In this document: in pieces, positions 7,132 to 14,697 of the stretch | Numbering within the stretch: the first letter of the stretch is position 1 | Layout of the letters: the number at the start of each line of letters is the position of its first letter | The notes under the pieces: model-generated | Told to the model about the DNA's origin: nothing | Seen by the model: the letters and a program-made list of their open reading frames with translations, nothing else | The model's database searches: none | Program-made: the position numbers and the translations under genes | Assembly (NCBI GenBank): GCA_050694055.1 | Contig: JBOGWX010000140.1 | Coordinates: forward strand, 1-39,693 | Source of the DNA: WHSV01 sp050694055 | Lineage (GTDB): Bacteria > Actinomycetota > CADDZG01 > WHSQ01 | DNA: 39,693 nt | Reading direction: 5' to 3'

Positions 7132-8553
7132 ATGAATGCATTGACGAGTGAGGAAGCCGGCCACCCGAGTGACGAGGCAGCCGCGACGGAGATCGATGGG
7201 TTCCGGGGCCAGATGATCACCGCTGAGCATGCCGACTACAACACGGTGCGTGCCGTGTGGAACGGCGCCGTCGACCGGCGCCCCGGGCTGATCGCCCGAT
7301 GCACCGGTCCTGCCGACGTGGCCGCAGCCGTGCGGTTCGCCCGCGAGCGAGACCTCGAGATCGCCATACGAGGTGGGGGCCACAACGTGGCCGGAACCGC
7401 GGTGTGTGACGACGGGATTGTCATCGACCTCTCGGCGATGCGGGCGGTGTCCGTCAACCCGGCCGGCCGCACGGCACGAGTGCAGGGTGGTGCGCTGTGG
7501 GGCGACGTCGACCACGAGACGCAAGCCCACGGTCTGGCCACAACCGGCGGCATCGTGGGGCACACCGGTGTCGCGGGGCTCACCCTAGGCGGTGGCATCG
7601 GCTGGCTCATGCGCAAGCACGGGCTCACCATCGACAACCTGCTCGCGGCCGAGGTGGTGACCGCCGAGGGCAGCATCATCCGAGCGTCCCGCGACGAACA
7701 CCCCAATCTGTTCTGGGCGCTACGCGGCGGTGGCGGCAACTTCGGCGTCGTCACCTCGTTCCAGTTCGCACTGCATCCCGTCGGGCCGACCGTGACGGCC
7801 GGACCCGTCTTCTGGGCGGCCGACGACACGAGCGAGGTCCTGCGCTTCTACCGCGACTTCGTCGCCGATGCCCCTGACGAGCTCGGCAACGTCATCCGGC
7901 TCGGCACAGTCCCCCCGCTGCCGGTCATCCCCGAATACCTGCACTGGCGGCCGGCCATCGCAGTCGCCTCCTGCTACGCGGGCCCCGTCGAGGACGGCGA
8001 GCGTGCCGTCCGTGCCCTCCGCGAGTTCGGAACGCCGATAGTCGACCTGGTCTCACCCGCGCCGTACATCGCTCACCAGAGCGGCCTCGACGACACGGTC
8101 CTGCACGGGTGGCACTACTACTGGAAGGCGACGAACCTCACCGGGCTGTCCGACGACGTCATCGACGTCATCGCTGATCACGCCTACACCGCCGGTTCGC
8201 CCCGAACGTACGCGGCGATGTTCCACATGGGAGGCGCCGTCGCCCGAGTCCCTGACGACGTCACCGCCTACCCAGGTCGCGGCGTGGCCCACAACATCGT
8301 CGTCGACGCCGCGTGGCTTCCTGACGAGTCCGGCGAGCGCGCCGCCGCCGAGACCGCTTGGACGCGCGGTTTCTTCCAAGCCCTCGAGTCGCACCGCGCC
8401 GGAGTCTACGTCAACTTCCTCGATTCCGACGACGACACCGGCCGCGTTCGCGAAGCTTATGGCGATCACATCTACCGACGGCTCGCTGGGGTCAAGGCCA
8501 AGTACGACCCCGACAACGTGTTCCACCACAACAAGAACATCCGCCCCGGCTGA
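7132..8553 (+). CDS. FAD-linked oxidoreductase, berberine-bridge-enzyme type (PCMH-type FAD domain)
   Basis: 473 residues from ATG at 7132, chosen because GAGGAGAGGAG lies five bases before it. The FAD domain starts near residue 50 (R-P-G-L-I-A-R-C-T-G-P-A-D-V). The motif R-G-G-G-H-N-V-A-G has His84, which is covalently bound to FAD in this family. The second attachment site, a Cys in bicovalent members, is replaced: the matching loop reads G-H-T-G-V-A-G-L-T, so single covalent attachment is expected. F-W-A-L-R-G-G-G-G-N-F-G-V-V-T is the conserved FAD-binding segment, and the last 50 residues (Y-D-P-D-N-V-F-H-H-N-K-N-I) are the BBE C-terminal domain. Relatives oxidise sugars or natural products; the substrate is unknown. 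Likely controlled by the divergent HxlR-SCP2 protein. Confidence 0.92.
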   Translation: MNALTSEEAGHPSDEAAATEIDGFRGQMITAEHADYNTVRAVWNGAVDRRPGLIARCTGPADVAAAVRFARERDLEIAIRGGGHNVAGTAVCDDGIVIDLSAMRAVSVNPAGRTARVQGGALWGDVDHETQAHGLATTGGIVGHTGVAGLTLGGGIGWLMRKHGLTIDNLLAAEVVTAEGSIIRASRDEHPNLFWALRGGGGNFGVVTSFQFALHPVGPTVTAGPVFWAADDTSEVLRFYRDFVADAPDELGNVIRLGTVPPLPVIPEYLHWRPAIAVASCYAGPVEDGERAVRALREFGTPIVDLVSPAPYIAHQSGLDDTVLHGWHYYWKATNLTGLSDDVIDVIADHAYTAGSPRTYAAMFHMGGAVARVPDDVTAYPGRGVAHNIVVDAAWLPDESGERAAAETAWTRGFFQALESHRAGVYVNFLDSDDDTGRVREAYGDHIYRRLAGVKAKYDPDNVFHHNKNIRPG

Positions 8554-8641
8554 GCGTGGCCTACGGCGATCGACGTCGTGGACGGTGGCTCCGGACCAGG
8601 GACGAGAGCGGGTGAGCGGGTTCGCATTATGGGCGGTTGGG

Positions 8642-8715
8642 TGGGGCCGGCTGGACTCGAACCAGCGACCAATGGATTATGAGTCCACCGCTCTGACCAA
8701 CTGAGCTACGGCCCC
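8642..8715 (-). tRNA. tRNA with anticodon CAU (elongator Met or lysidine-type Ile)
   Basis: A complete cloverleaf: acceptor GGGGCCG (8715-8709) with CGGCCCC (8649-8643), D-arm with AGTTGGTCAGA, anticodon loop CTCATAA on a GTGGA/TCCAT stem, T-arm with GGTTCGAGTCC and discriminator A. CCA is not encoded (CCC follows). CAU is used by initiator Met, elongator Met and Ile2 tRNAs. The paired first acceptor base excludes initiator Met. The T-side sequence after the anticodon (TTGGTCGCTGG) resembles Ile2 tRNAs, but identity needs a dedicated classifier. Confidence 0.93.
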
Positions 8716-8794
8716 CGGGCCCCCCTATCTTCGCCTAATCGAGCGCCTGCCTATGACGCCTCTCGCGCCAAACTCGGCGTGCCCGGCGGCCGCA

Positions 8795-9577
8795 CTAGCC
8801 GTCGTCGTTGGGTGTGTCGGTGGTCACCGGACCCGCCAGCCGCTCGCCGAAGGCCTGTTCGACCGCTCTCGTCATGGCTCGGTGAAAGGCGGCGAGCAGG
8901 ACCTCCGAGGCGAGAGGCCGCAGCTGCTCGAGCGCCTGGCTCACGCGCGGCCAGTCCTCTTCGGGGCTGCCGGCGGACTCGAAGGGTTTCCATACGTCGT
9001 CGAGGAACAGCTCGACGAAGACGCGGGCGACACCTTCGGCGTGGGCCATCAAGCGCTCGAGCACCTCGATGACGCGTTCCACGGGGATACCGAGCGATAC
9101 GACCTGAGCCCCGGCTCGCAACAGGCTGGGGCTCGGCACCTCGTAGCGCCCGTCGCCAAGATCGTCGATCACACCGCGCGCAATGGCCCTCTCTACGAGG
9201 GTGGGAGTTACGTCACCGCCCAGCATGCGGGCCAGTTCGGCAGCCTCCAGGATCTGGGGCCCCTCCTTCTCCCAGGGCGCCATCACGGCCCGCTCGAAGC
9301 GAAGCAGGTCCGCGGCCGAGCCCACCGGGGCAGCATCCAGCAGCTTCTTGATGGCGCCGAGGTTGAATCCGGACGCCTGCATATCCCTGATCAGCTCGAG
9401 CCGGGCGACGTGCTCGGCATCGTAGAAGCCGGTCCGACCTTCGAGTTCGGGGGCCGGCAGCAGGCCCCGGCTCTGGTGCGCCCGGATATTGCGGGCGGTC
9501 ATGCCCGTGCGCTGAGCGAGCTGGTCGATGGTCAGCCGCGCGCCTGGGCCCACGACCCGACCCTCATGACGTGACAT
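8795..9577 (-). CDS. MerR-family transcription regulator
   Basis: 260 residues from ATG at 9577. The frame is open to GTG 9616, but a TATCAT box six bases before 9577 suggests a leaderless start there. The N-terminal MerR helix-turn-helix is clear: L-T-I-D-Q-L-A-Q-R-T-G-M-T-A-R-N-I-R-A-H, then a wing (G-L-L-P-A-P-E-L-E-G-R-T-G-F-Y), H-V-A-R-L-E-L-I-R-D-M-Q and G-F-N-L-G-A-I-K-K-L-L-D. The long C-terminal helical part (residues 90-250) has no Cys pair for metal binding and is not a recognised ligand domain. The gene diverges from an SCP2 protein and dodecin, and direct repeats overlap both starts, so regulation of that pair and of itself is likely. The effector may be lipid-like or flavin-related; that is inference. 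Confidence 0.85.
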   Translation of the reverse strand: MSRHEGRVVGPGARLTIDQLAQRTGMTARNIRAHQSRGLLPAPELEGRTGFYDAEHVARLELIRDMQASGFNLGAIKKLLDAAPVGSAADLLRFERAVMAPWEKEGPQILEAAELARMLGGDVTPTLVERAIARGVIDDLGDGRYEVPSPSLLRAGAQVVSLGIPVERVIEVLERLMAHAEGVARVFVELFLDDVWKPFESAGSPEEDWPRVSQALEQLRPLASEVLLAAFHRAMTRAVEQAFGERLAGPVTTDTPNDDG

Positions 9578-9598
9578 AGTTTGATGATACATAGATTG
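9574..9598. repeat. Direct repeat in the MerR-SCP2 control region, candidate operator
   Basis: ACATAGTTTG (9574-9583) and ACATAGATTG (9589-9598) differ at one base and repeat every 15 bp. They overlap the start and -10 box (TATCAT, 9589-9584 on the minus strand) of the MerR gene and the -35 box of the SCP2 gene. Confidence 0.5.
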
Positions 9599-9610
9599 GT
9601 GTAGGATAAT
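9581..9610 (+). promoter_or_regulatory. Promoter of the SCP2-dodecin genes
   Basis: TTGATG (9581-9586) and GATAAT (9605-9610) with an 18-base spacer, inside the repeat region. The ribosome site GAAGGAGG follows at 9624-9631. Confidence 0.55.
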
Positions 9611-9641
9611 CGGCACACCCGAGCGAAGGAGGCGGTAGCGA

Positions 9642-10103
9642 ATGGCGGCTCAGAACGACATCAACCCGCAACAGGTGAGCCCGGAGGAGTTCGCCCAACT
9701 CGTCAAGGGCGCTTCGGACGAGGAGATCGAGACCGTCGTGCACCAGGCGGGAACCGCCGACGTGCTCGACCGCGTCTTCGAGGGCATGGAGGAGCGCTTC
9801 CTGCCCGACAAAGCGGCCGATGTCGACGCCGACATTGCCTTCGAGATCACCGACGAGGGCGAGACGTTTCCCTATCTCGTCGCTATCCATGACAAGTCGT
9901 GCAAGGCACAACGGGGAACCTCGGACGAGCCCAAGGTTGAGCCCAAGGTCAAGCTCACGACGGGCCTCGTGCCCTTCATCAAACTCGTCACGGGCGAGGC
10001 GCAGGGCCCGCAGTTGTTCATGGCGGGCCAGCTCAAGGTCTCCGGCGACCTCATGTTCTCGACCAGGATCATGACCTTCTTCGACCGGCCGAGCGCGAGC
10101 TAG
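9642..10103 (+). CDS. SCP2 sterol-binding domain protein
   Basis: 153 residues, a single SCP2-like lipid-binding domain with a short helical start (V-S-P-E-E-F-A-Q-L-V-K-G). Recognisable parts are the strand D-I-A-F-E-I-T-D-E-G-E-T, the region D-E-P-K-V-E-P-K-V-K-L-T-T-G-L-V, and the C-terminal G-Q-L-K-V-S-G-D-L-M-F-S-T helix and strand typical of SCP2 proteins. No signal peptide; cytoplasmic. Such proteins carry lipids or other hydrophobic ligands, but the ligand here is unknown. A GAAGGAGG site lies ten bases before the ATG. It is followed 83 bases later by dodecin on the same strand and probably shares its mRNA, with no terminator seen between them. Confidence 0.85.
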   Translation: MAAQNDINPQQVSPEEFAQLVKGASDEEIETVVHQAGTADVLDRVFEGMEERFLPDKAADVDADIAFEITDEGETFPYLVAIHDKSCKAQRGTSDEPKVEPKVKLTTGLVPFIKLVTGEAQGPQLFMAGQLKVSGDLMFSTRIMTFFDRPSAS

Positions 10104-10186
10104 ACCACCGCTTGCCTCCCGCGGTACCCGCAGAGCAAGATGGGTAGCGAGAGTCCAGCACCCGTCCCCCGAGCACGGAGGAGAAC

Positions 10187-10399
10187 ATGGCCGAAAGCGT
10201 CTACAAGGTCATCGAGTTGGTCGGAACCAGCACCGAGTCCTGGGAAAAGGCGGCCGCCGCGGCCGTCGAGAGAGCGGGCTCCTCGCTTCGAGATCTGCGC
10301 ATCGCGGAGGTATCCGAGCTCGATATGCACCTGGAGGACGGCCGGGTATCGACCTACCGGGCGAAGGTCAAGGTCTCGTTCAAGTACGAAGAGGGCTAA
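10187..10399 (+). CDS. Dodecin, flavin-binding storage protein
   Basis: 70 residues, the standard dodecin length. It shows the family pattern: V-Y-K-V-I-E-L-V-G-T-S at the start, S-W-E-K-A-A-A-A-A-V as the single helix, L-R-D-L-R-I-A-E-V as the second strand, and Y-R-A-K-V-K-V-S-F-K-Y at the end. Twelve copies form a hollow sphere that stores flavins; bacterial dodecins bind FMN or coenzyme A and buffer free flavin. The GGAGGAG site is well placed before ATG. A strong terminator follows 23 bases after the stop. The pairing with an SCP2 protein under a MerR regulator suggests a shared stress or ligand response. Confidence 0.95.
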   Translation: MAESVYKVIELVGTSTESWEKAAAAAVERAGSSLRDLRIAEVSELDMHLEDGRVSTYRAKVKVSFKYEEG

Positions 10400-10422
10400 G
10401 TCGGCAACCTAGGAAGTCACCA

Positions 10423-10456
10423 ACGGCGCTGCCGAAGGGCAGCGCCGTCGTGTTTT
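10423..10456 (+). terminator. Rho-independent terminator after dodecin
   Basis: An 11-bp perfect stem (ACGGCGCTGCC at 10423-10433 with GGCAGCGCCGT at 10438-10448), loop GAAG, followed by CGTGTTTT. It lacks a T run on the other strand, so it works mainly for the plus-strand genes. Confidence 0.9.
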
Positions 10457-10467
10457 CTAGCTTCGGT

Positions 10468-11898
10468 TTAGAGTTGAGGCACCCGGCAGACGAAGCCCCA
10501 ATCCTCGCTCGGCTCGCTGAAGGTCGGACGCGTGGCTAGCTGTGACTCTGACAGCACCGGAGCCGTTACCGCGTTCGTGTCCTTCGGCTTCCTGTCCGTA
10601 GGGAGCCCGACCTCGAGCACGTCCACACCCCGGCCCACGTCGGTCGTGTAGACGATGTTGGACTGCTTGCCGTTGGCGACGCCCTGGTCGTTGCGGGCGG
10701 GAACCCAGTAGGCAGCCCACGTCTCGCTCGCCGGTGTGAAGAAGAAGCCCACCTGCTTGATGTCGTAAGGGTCCCGGACGTCGAGGATGCGAGTCCCGTA
10801 CTCGTACCAACCCTGTGCCACGAACCCTTGGTCGTGATAGTCGAAGTAGTGCGCCGAACAGTTCGCTCCGACCGCAGCGTCCTCCGGATACCACTTGTCG
10901 AGCGGCGAGATGGACCCCAGGCCCGGCTCGAGGTTCGGGTTCTGCTCACGGTAACGTGCGGCGCTCAGGTGCGGAATCTCCCACGTCTGGAAGGATCCGA
11001 GCTCGGGCCCGCAGGCGCCCGCGCCGGTATCTTCCTCGGTCGCGAGCAACACGTTGCCGTGGTCGAGACTCGGCTCGGAGAACTCCTTGAACTTTTTCGC
11101 GTTGGGACGCGTGGAGTTGTGGAGGATGAAGTTGTTGTACGGACTACCCTCTCGGTCGTCGTTCCCGAGACCCTCCTCGTTGGTGGAGTTCAGCGGAACG
11201 GGCTCGGTGGGAGTCGTGATGTCGAGCGCAACTGCGCCCTGTCCGCCGACGTGCCAGAGGATGCCCGCGTCATCGAGGTCCTCATCGTGGCCCTGGGGCA
11301 CCACGCTCTTGTAGGTCCCCGCAACCTGTGGCTCACGGAAATCGCGGAGGTCGATGATCGACATCTCCCCTTGCGTCCGTCCGTCGGAATACGCGAAGGG
11401 ACAGGCCTTGGACGAGCAAGAAACGGTGTGAGTGCGCGTCGGTGTCTCAAGCGTGGCGACGACTTCGGGCGCGGCCGGGTCGGTGACCTCGACGACGGCC
11501 ACGAATCGGGCCCTCCCCGGATCGACCTCTCCGGTGGTCGTGGCCGCGACGAGAGTGGAAGCAATCAATACGAAGGCGTCACCGTTACGACGTTCCCCGA
11601 GACTCATGGCCTCGTTCTGAAAGTGCGGGAGCGGCAGCGCGCTGACCAGCTGCGGCGACCGGGGGTCCTCGACGTCGTAGATCTGCAGGCCCTTGAGAGT
11701 CGACAGGTACATGAGGGGCTCGTCGCTGGCGAACTGCATCGAGATGGCGCCGACCCCTTCGGCGAGGCGGTTGACCACCTTCACGTTGTCGCTGGCGAAG
11801 ACCTGATCGAGTGGGCTGGCCTGCCCGCCGGCCGTTCCCGGCAGGAGGCCGAGCGCGAGCACGGCGGCCGCAACCACTGTCATGAGTCGAATCCGCAC
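10468..11898 (-). CDS. Secreted LVIVD-repeat beta-propeller protein
   Basis: 476 residues from GTG at 11898, preceded by a GGGGG site at eight bases; the open frame continues far upstream but over the transporter gene in another frame. V-R-I-R-L starts a signal peptide (hydrophobic to about residue 22, cleavage after G-G-Q-A). The body has repeated units ending in phrases such as L-Q-I-Y-D-V-E-D-P, F-V-A-V-V-E-V-T-D-P, M-S-I-I-D-L-R-D and R-I-L-D-V-R-D-P-Y-D, which are LVIVD repeats and probably build a seven-bladed propeller. Cys pairs (C-S-S-K-A-C, and later C residues near the C-terminus) fit export. No enzyme activity is implied. It lies 95 bases after the transporter gene on the same strand. 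Confidence 0.85.
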   Translation of the reverse strand: MRIRLMTVVAAAVLALGLLPGTAGGQASPLDQVFASDNVKVVNRLAEGVGAISMQFASDEPLMYLSTLKGLQIYDVEDPRSPQLVSALPLPHFQNEAMSLGERRNGDAFVLIASTLVAATTTGEVDPGRARFVAVVEVTDPAAPEVVATLETPTRTHTVSCSSKACPFAYSDGRTQGEMSIIDLRDFREPQVAGTYKSVVPQGHDEDLDDAGILWHVGGQGAVALDITTPTEPVPLNSTNEEGLGNDDREGSPYNNFILHNSTRPNAKKFKEFSEPSLDHGNVLLATEEDTGAGACGPELGSFQTWEIPHLSAARYREQNPNLEPGLGSISPLDKWYPEDAAVGANCSAHYFDYHDQGFVAQGWYEYGTRILDVRDPYDIKQVGFFFTPASETWAAYWVPARNDQGVANGKQSNIVYTTDVGRGVDVLEVGLPTDRKPKDTNAVTAPVLSESQLATRPTFSEPSEDWGFVCRVPQL

Positions 11899-11993
11899 GG
11901 AAGAATCCCCCTGAGTCTCTCGATCGTTTCCTGGTGATTCGACGACGAGCGGCTCGGCCCTGCTACGTGGCCGGCACTTCCGGGGCGCAGTAC

Positions 11994-13256
11994 CTACGTG
12001 TCTTGTTGAAGCGAGTCTTGTTGAAGAATGGCCAGCCGGCGCATGGCCAGCACCCCGAGCGCCGGGCCTGGGGCGAGGAAGGCGAAGGCCCAGCGCCAGC
12101 TCACGGCCTCGACCAGCACCGGGATGAGCCAGATGGTGGCCACGGTCAGGGTGAAGCCGAGAGCCAGTTGGAGCGTCAGCGCAGTGCCCACGTAGGCCTG
12201 GTCCGCCAGCTCGGTCACCAGAGTCGAAAACTGAGCCGAGTCCGCCACCACCGCGAAACCCCACACCAGACCGATCAGTAGTACCAACCAGGTAGGCGCC
12301 TCGAAGAGCAACCCGATCAGAACCGCGCAGGTGCCGGAGAGCACCATCATGAGCGACGTCGTCCTGGCTCTCCCCCACCGGTCTCCGATAACGCCCCCCA
12401 CGACGCAGCCGACGCCGCCGATGCCTATGACCGCGAAGGTGGCGTAGGCCGTTGCGCTGCTGGGATTGCCGCCACGCGCGGCGGCCTGTGCGAAGAAGAG
12501 GGCGAACCAGGCCCACATCGCATAGAGCTCCCACATGTGGCCGAAGTAACCGAGCGAGGCGAGGCGTACGCCGCGGTTGGACAGCACCTGGCCCGCTTGT
12601 CGAGGGTCGAACACGGCGCTCGGAAAAGGCCACGGTCCCTCGCGGACCGACCAGCCCACCACGCCCCCGGCAATCGTCAACGACGACGTCGCCACGACCG
12701 TCACACGCCACTCGAGGCCGCCCAGCCCGTTGACCAGATGAGGCAGCGCAGATCCTACGGTTAGAGCCCCGACCAGGATTCCGAGGGCGAGTCCGCGGCC
12801 CTTCTGGAACCAGGTGGCCATGAGCTTGAGGGCCGGTGGATAGACGCCGGCCAGAAAGAAACCGGTGAGAGCTCGAGGAGCAATCGCCTCCGCCGCGCTC
12901 TCCGCCAAGAGAAGGCCGGCGTTGGCTGCAGACGCTCCGAGCGCGCCCAAGAAGATGATGAGTCGCGGCGACACCAGGTCGGAGAGATTGCCAACGCTCG
13001 ACACCAACGCGCCGGCAACGAACCCGAGCTGCACTGCGATGGTGAGCCACGCGGCCGCTCCGGAAGACAGCTCCCACTCAGTGCGCAACTGCGGAATGAC
13101 AGCAGAGGCGGAGAACCAGGTGGACATCGCCAGGATCAGCGCAAGCGACAGCAACGTTAGCGCGCTCCAGCGGCGAACGCCCGGCTCAGGAAGGCTCGAC
13201 CGAGGCGGTCTCCTCCTCCGTGACTTGGTTGGGACGCTGCCGGCTTCGTTCGTCAT
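11994..13256 (-). CDS. Major facilitator superfamily transporter
   Basis: About 420 residues with 12 predicted membrane segments, beginning with S-A-L-T-L-L-S-L-A-L-I-L-A near residue 31. The MFS loop between segments 2 and 3 is altered (G-N-L-S-D-L-V-S-P-R-L), whereas the second-half loop G-D-R-W-G-R-A-R matches well. It resembles nitrate/nitrite or oxalate-type anion transporters only generally; substrate unknown. ATG at 13256 has AGGA five bases before it; ATG at 13286/13289 is equally possible. Either way the gene overlaps the 3' end of lgt by 71-104 bases in another frame, which is long for such an overlap. The last residues read L-Q-Q-D-S-L-Q-Q-D, from a 12-base direct repeat. Confidence 0.85.
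   Translation of the reverse strand: MTNEAGSVPTKSRRRRPPRSSLPEPGVRRWSALTLLSLALILAMSTWFSASAVIPQLRTEWELSSGAAAWLTIAVQLGFVAGALVSSVGNLSDLVSPRLIIFLGALGASAANAGLLLAESAAEAIAPRALTGFFLAGVYPPALKLMATWFQKGRGLALGILVGALTVGSALPHLVNGLGGLEWRVTVVATSSLTIAGGVVGWSVREGPWPFPSAVFDPRQAGQVLSNRGVRLASLGYFGHMWELYAMWAWFALFFAQAAARGGNPSSATAYATFAVIGIGGVGCVVGGVIGDRWGRARTTSLMMVLSGTCAVLIGLLFEAPTWLVLLIGLVWGFAVVADSAQFSTLVTELADQAYVGTALTLQLALGFTLTVATIWLIPVLVEAVSWRWAFAFLAPGPALGVLAMRRLAILQQDSLQQDT
12000..12026. repeat. Tandem 12-base repeat at the end of the MFS gene
   Basis: GTCTTGTTGAAG occurs at 12000-12011 and 12015-12026, a 15-base period that duplicates five codons of the transporter's C-terminus. It looks like a recent slippage event. 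Confidence 0.8.
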
Positions 13257-14100
13257 CGGTTTCCTGTGGCTCGAGCGGGTCACCATCATTGTCCTCGCGC
13301 GAGGGCTCCGGCGCGCGTCGCTCGTAGAGGTAGAGCAACACGCTCCCTCCCAGCATCACGAGTAAGGCCACGTAGGCGTTGCGGCTGAGTCCGAAGAGAC
13401 GAAAGGTCGTATCGGTACGGATCAGCTCGAGCAGAAATCGTCCGAAGCCATAGCCGATCCCGTAGACAAAGATCAGCGAGCCACGCCGCTTTAAGATTCG
13501 CTTCTTGTCGATCACGAGCAGGGCAGCGACCAGGAGGAGGTTGTAGAGCGACTCGTAGAGGAACGTCGGGTGAAAGGTCGCGGCATCCTGATAGCCGGCG
13601 ACTCTGTTCTCGGGGTCGATCTCGAGGGCCCAGGGCAAGGTAGTGGGAGTGCCGTACAGCTCCTGGTTGAAGTAGTTGCCAAACCGTCCGATCGCCTGGG
13701 CCAGCGGCAACGCCGGGGCGACGGAATCTGCGAACGCCCCGATGTCGCCCTGGTTCCTGCGAAGATAGAAGTAGGCCCCGAGCGCACCGCCGGTGAGTCC
13801 GCCGAACAGCGCCAGACCGCCCTCCCAGATGAACAGGATCGCCCACGGGCGGCCCTCGAAATTGCCGACGTGCGTCGAAACGTAGGCGAGTCGTGCTCCT
13901 AGAAAACCACATACCAGGGCCCAGAACGCGGCTCCGTCGGCGACGTCGATGGCTCCGCCTCTCGCCGCATAGCGCCGACGGGCGATGAAGGCGGCCAGCA
14001 GCGCGCCGGTGGCTATCAGGAGGCCGTAGAAATGGAGCTCGAGGGGGCCGATGCTGAAGGTGTTGCTCGGCGGCGAAGGTATGGAGGCGAAGAGTGGCAT
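13186..14100 (-). CDS. lgt: Prolipoprotein diacylglyceryl transferase
   Basis: 304 residues, seven membrane segments. The signature Q-A-I-G-R-F-G-N-Y-F-N-Q-E-L-Y-G is present in full, with the essential Arg and Asn; the loop H-F-Y-G-L-L-I near the start and P-T-F-L-Y-E-S-L-Y-N-L further on also match. The enzyme transfers diacylglycerol from phosphatidylglycerol to the lipobox Cys of prolipoproteins at the cytoplasmic membrane. The C-terminal 45 residues are hydrophilic and acidic (E-P-S-R-E-D-N-D-G-D), as in other actinobacterial Lgt proteins. A TAACGT box seven bases before the ATG and no ribosome site suggest a leaderless mRNA. The 3' end overlaps the MFS gene. Confidence 0.96.
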   Translation of the reverse strand: MPLFASIPSPPSNTFSIGPLELHFYGLLIATGALLAAFIARRRYAARGGAIDVADGAAFWALVCGFLGARLAYVSTHVGNFEGRPWAILFIWEGGLALFGGLTGGALGAYFYLRRNQGDIGAFADSVAPALPLAQAIGRFGNYFNQELYGTPTTLPWALEIDPENRVAGYQDAATFHPTFLYESLYNLLLVAALLVIDKKRILKRRGSLIFVYGIGYGFGRFLLELIRTDTTFRLFGLSRNAYVALLVMLGGSVLLYLYERRAPEPSREDNDGDPLEPQETDDERSRQRPNQVTEEETASVEPS

Positions 14101-14107
14101 TCGCCCT

Positions 14108-14113
14108 ACGTTA
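14108..14113 (-). promoter_or_regulatory. -10 box of lgt, probably leaderless
   Basis: Minus-strand TAACGT ends seven bases before ATG at 14100. No Shine-Dalgarno site is placed to serve that ATG. Confidence 0.4.
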
Positions 14114-14171
14114 CCCGTCTGGCTCCGGTTGTTCGGGACGCGCGCAGGTGCGAGACCGGACTTCCAGTGAG

Positions 14172-14244
14172 CTCGGGGGGCGGGACTCGAACCCGCAACC
14201 TACCGGTTAACAGCCGGTTGCTCTGCCGGTTGAGCTACCCCCGA
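14172..14244 (-). tRNA. tRNA-Asn (GTT)
   Basis: Complete cloverleaf on the minus strand: acceptor TCGGGGG (14244-14238) with CCCCCGA (14179-14173), D-arm GCTCAACCGGCAGAGC, anticodon stem ACCGG/CCGGT around CTGTTAA, T-arm GCGGGTTCGAGTCCCGC, discriminator G. CCA is not encoded. Confidence 0.97.
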
Positions 14245-14363
14245 TCGGCGGGCACATACTACGTGCCCGGTTGAGGTCTGGACAACGGGGCATACGATGG
14301 GCTCCAGTGATCTCAACAAGAAGGTTGCCGGCTCATCCGGCGAGAGAGAGGGAGGGAACTCAC

Positions 14364-14648
14364 GTGAGCAAGCTGGGATTCATGGTGGGCTTCGGCGCCG
14401 GCTACGTCCTTGGTTCCAAGGCCGGTCACGAGCGCTACGAGCAGCTTCGCCGCCTCTACGACAACCTGCTGTCGTCGCCACAGTTCAAGCGAGCCTCGGG
14501 CAAGGCCAAGGATGCCGTCGAGACCGGATACGAGCAGGCTCGCGACAAGGCGTCGGAGGGCGTCAACAAGGTCCAGGAGAAGGTGCGCGACCGCCGCACC
14601 GACGATCGCTCAGGACTTTCCGTGGCTCCACCGCCTTCAACGAACTAG
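14364..14648 (+). CDS. Small YtxH-like protein with a glycine-rich hydrophobic start
   Basis: 94 residues from GTG at 14364, which has GGGAGG eight bases upstream; the upstream open frame is not protein-like. It begins with a short hydrophobic Gly-rich stretch (L-G-F-M-V-G-F-G-A-G-Y-V-L-G), followed by K-A-G-H-E-R-Y-E-Q-L, then a charged helical region with Lys, Asp and Glu that could form a coiled coil. This pattern is common in small actinobacterial proteins annotated as YtxH-like or hypothetical. It is probably membrane-associated; function unknown. It faces the sigma factor gene, with a weak stem-loop between them. Confidence 0.75.
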   Translation: MSKLGFMVGFGAGYVLGSKAGHERYEQLRRLYDNLLSSPQFKRASGKAKDAVETGYEQARDKASEGVNKVQEKVRDRRTDDRSGLSVAPPPSTN

Positions 14649-14670
14649 GCAACCAAGCCCGGAGGCTAAC

Positions 14671-14697
14671 GAGGCCCCTTGTCGTGCATTGGGCCTC
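14671..14697. terminator. Weak stem-loop between convergent genes
   Basis: GAGGCCC (14671-14677) pairs with GGGCCTC (14691-14697) around a 13-base loop. The T runs on either side are poor. It ends right at the stop of the sigma factor gene. Confidence 0.35.

Noticed and set aside
12425..12733. Short frames on both strands within the MFS gene
   Set aside because: They have no start signals and read as Arg/Ala/Pro-rich shadows.
10468..13077. An 869-codon open frame on the minus strand
   Set aside because: Only the part up to 11898 is a protein (LVIVD repeats with signal peptide and ribosome site). The rest re-reads the MFS gene in another frame and is Arg/Gly-rich nonsense.
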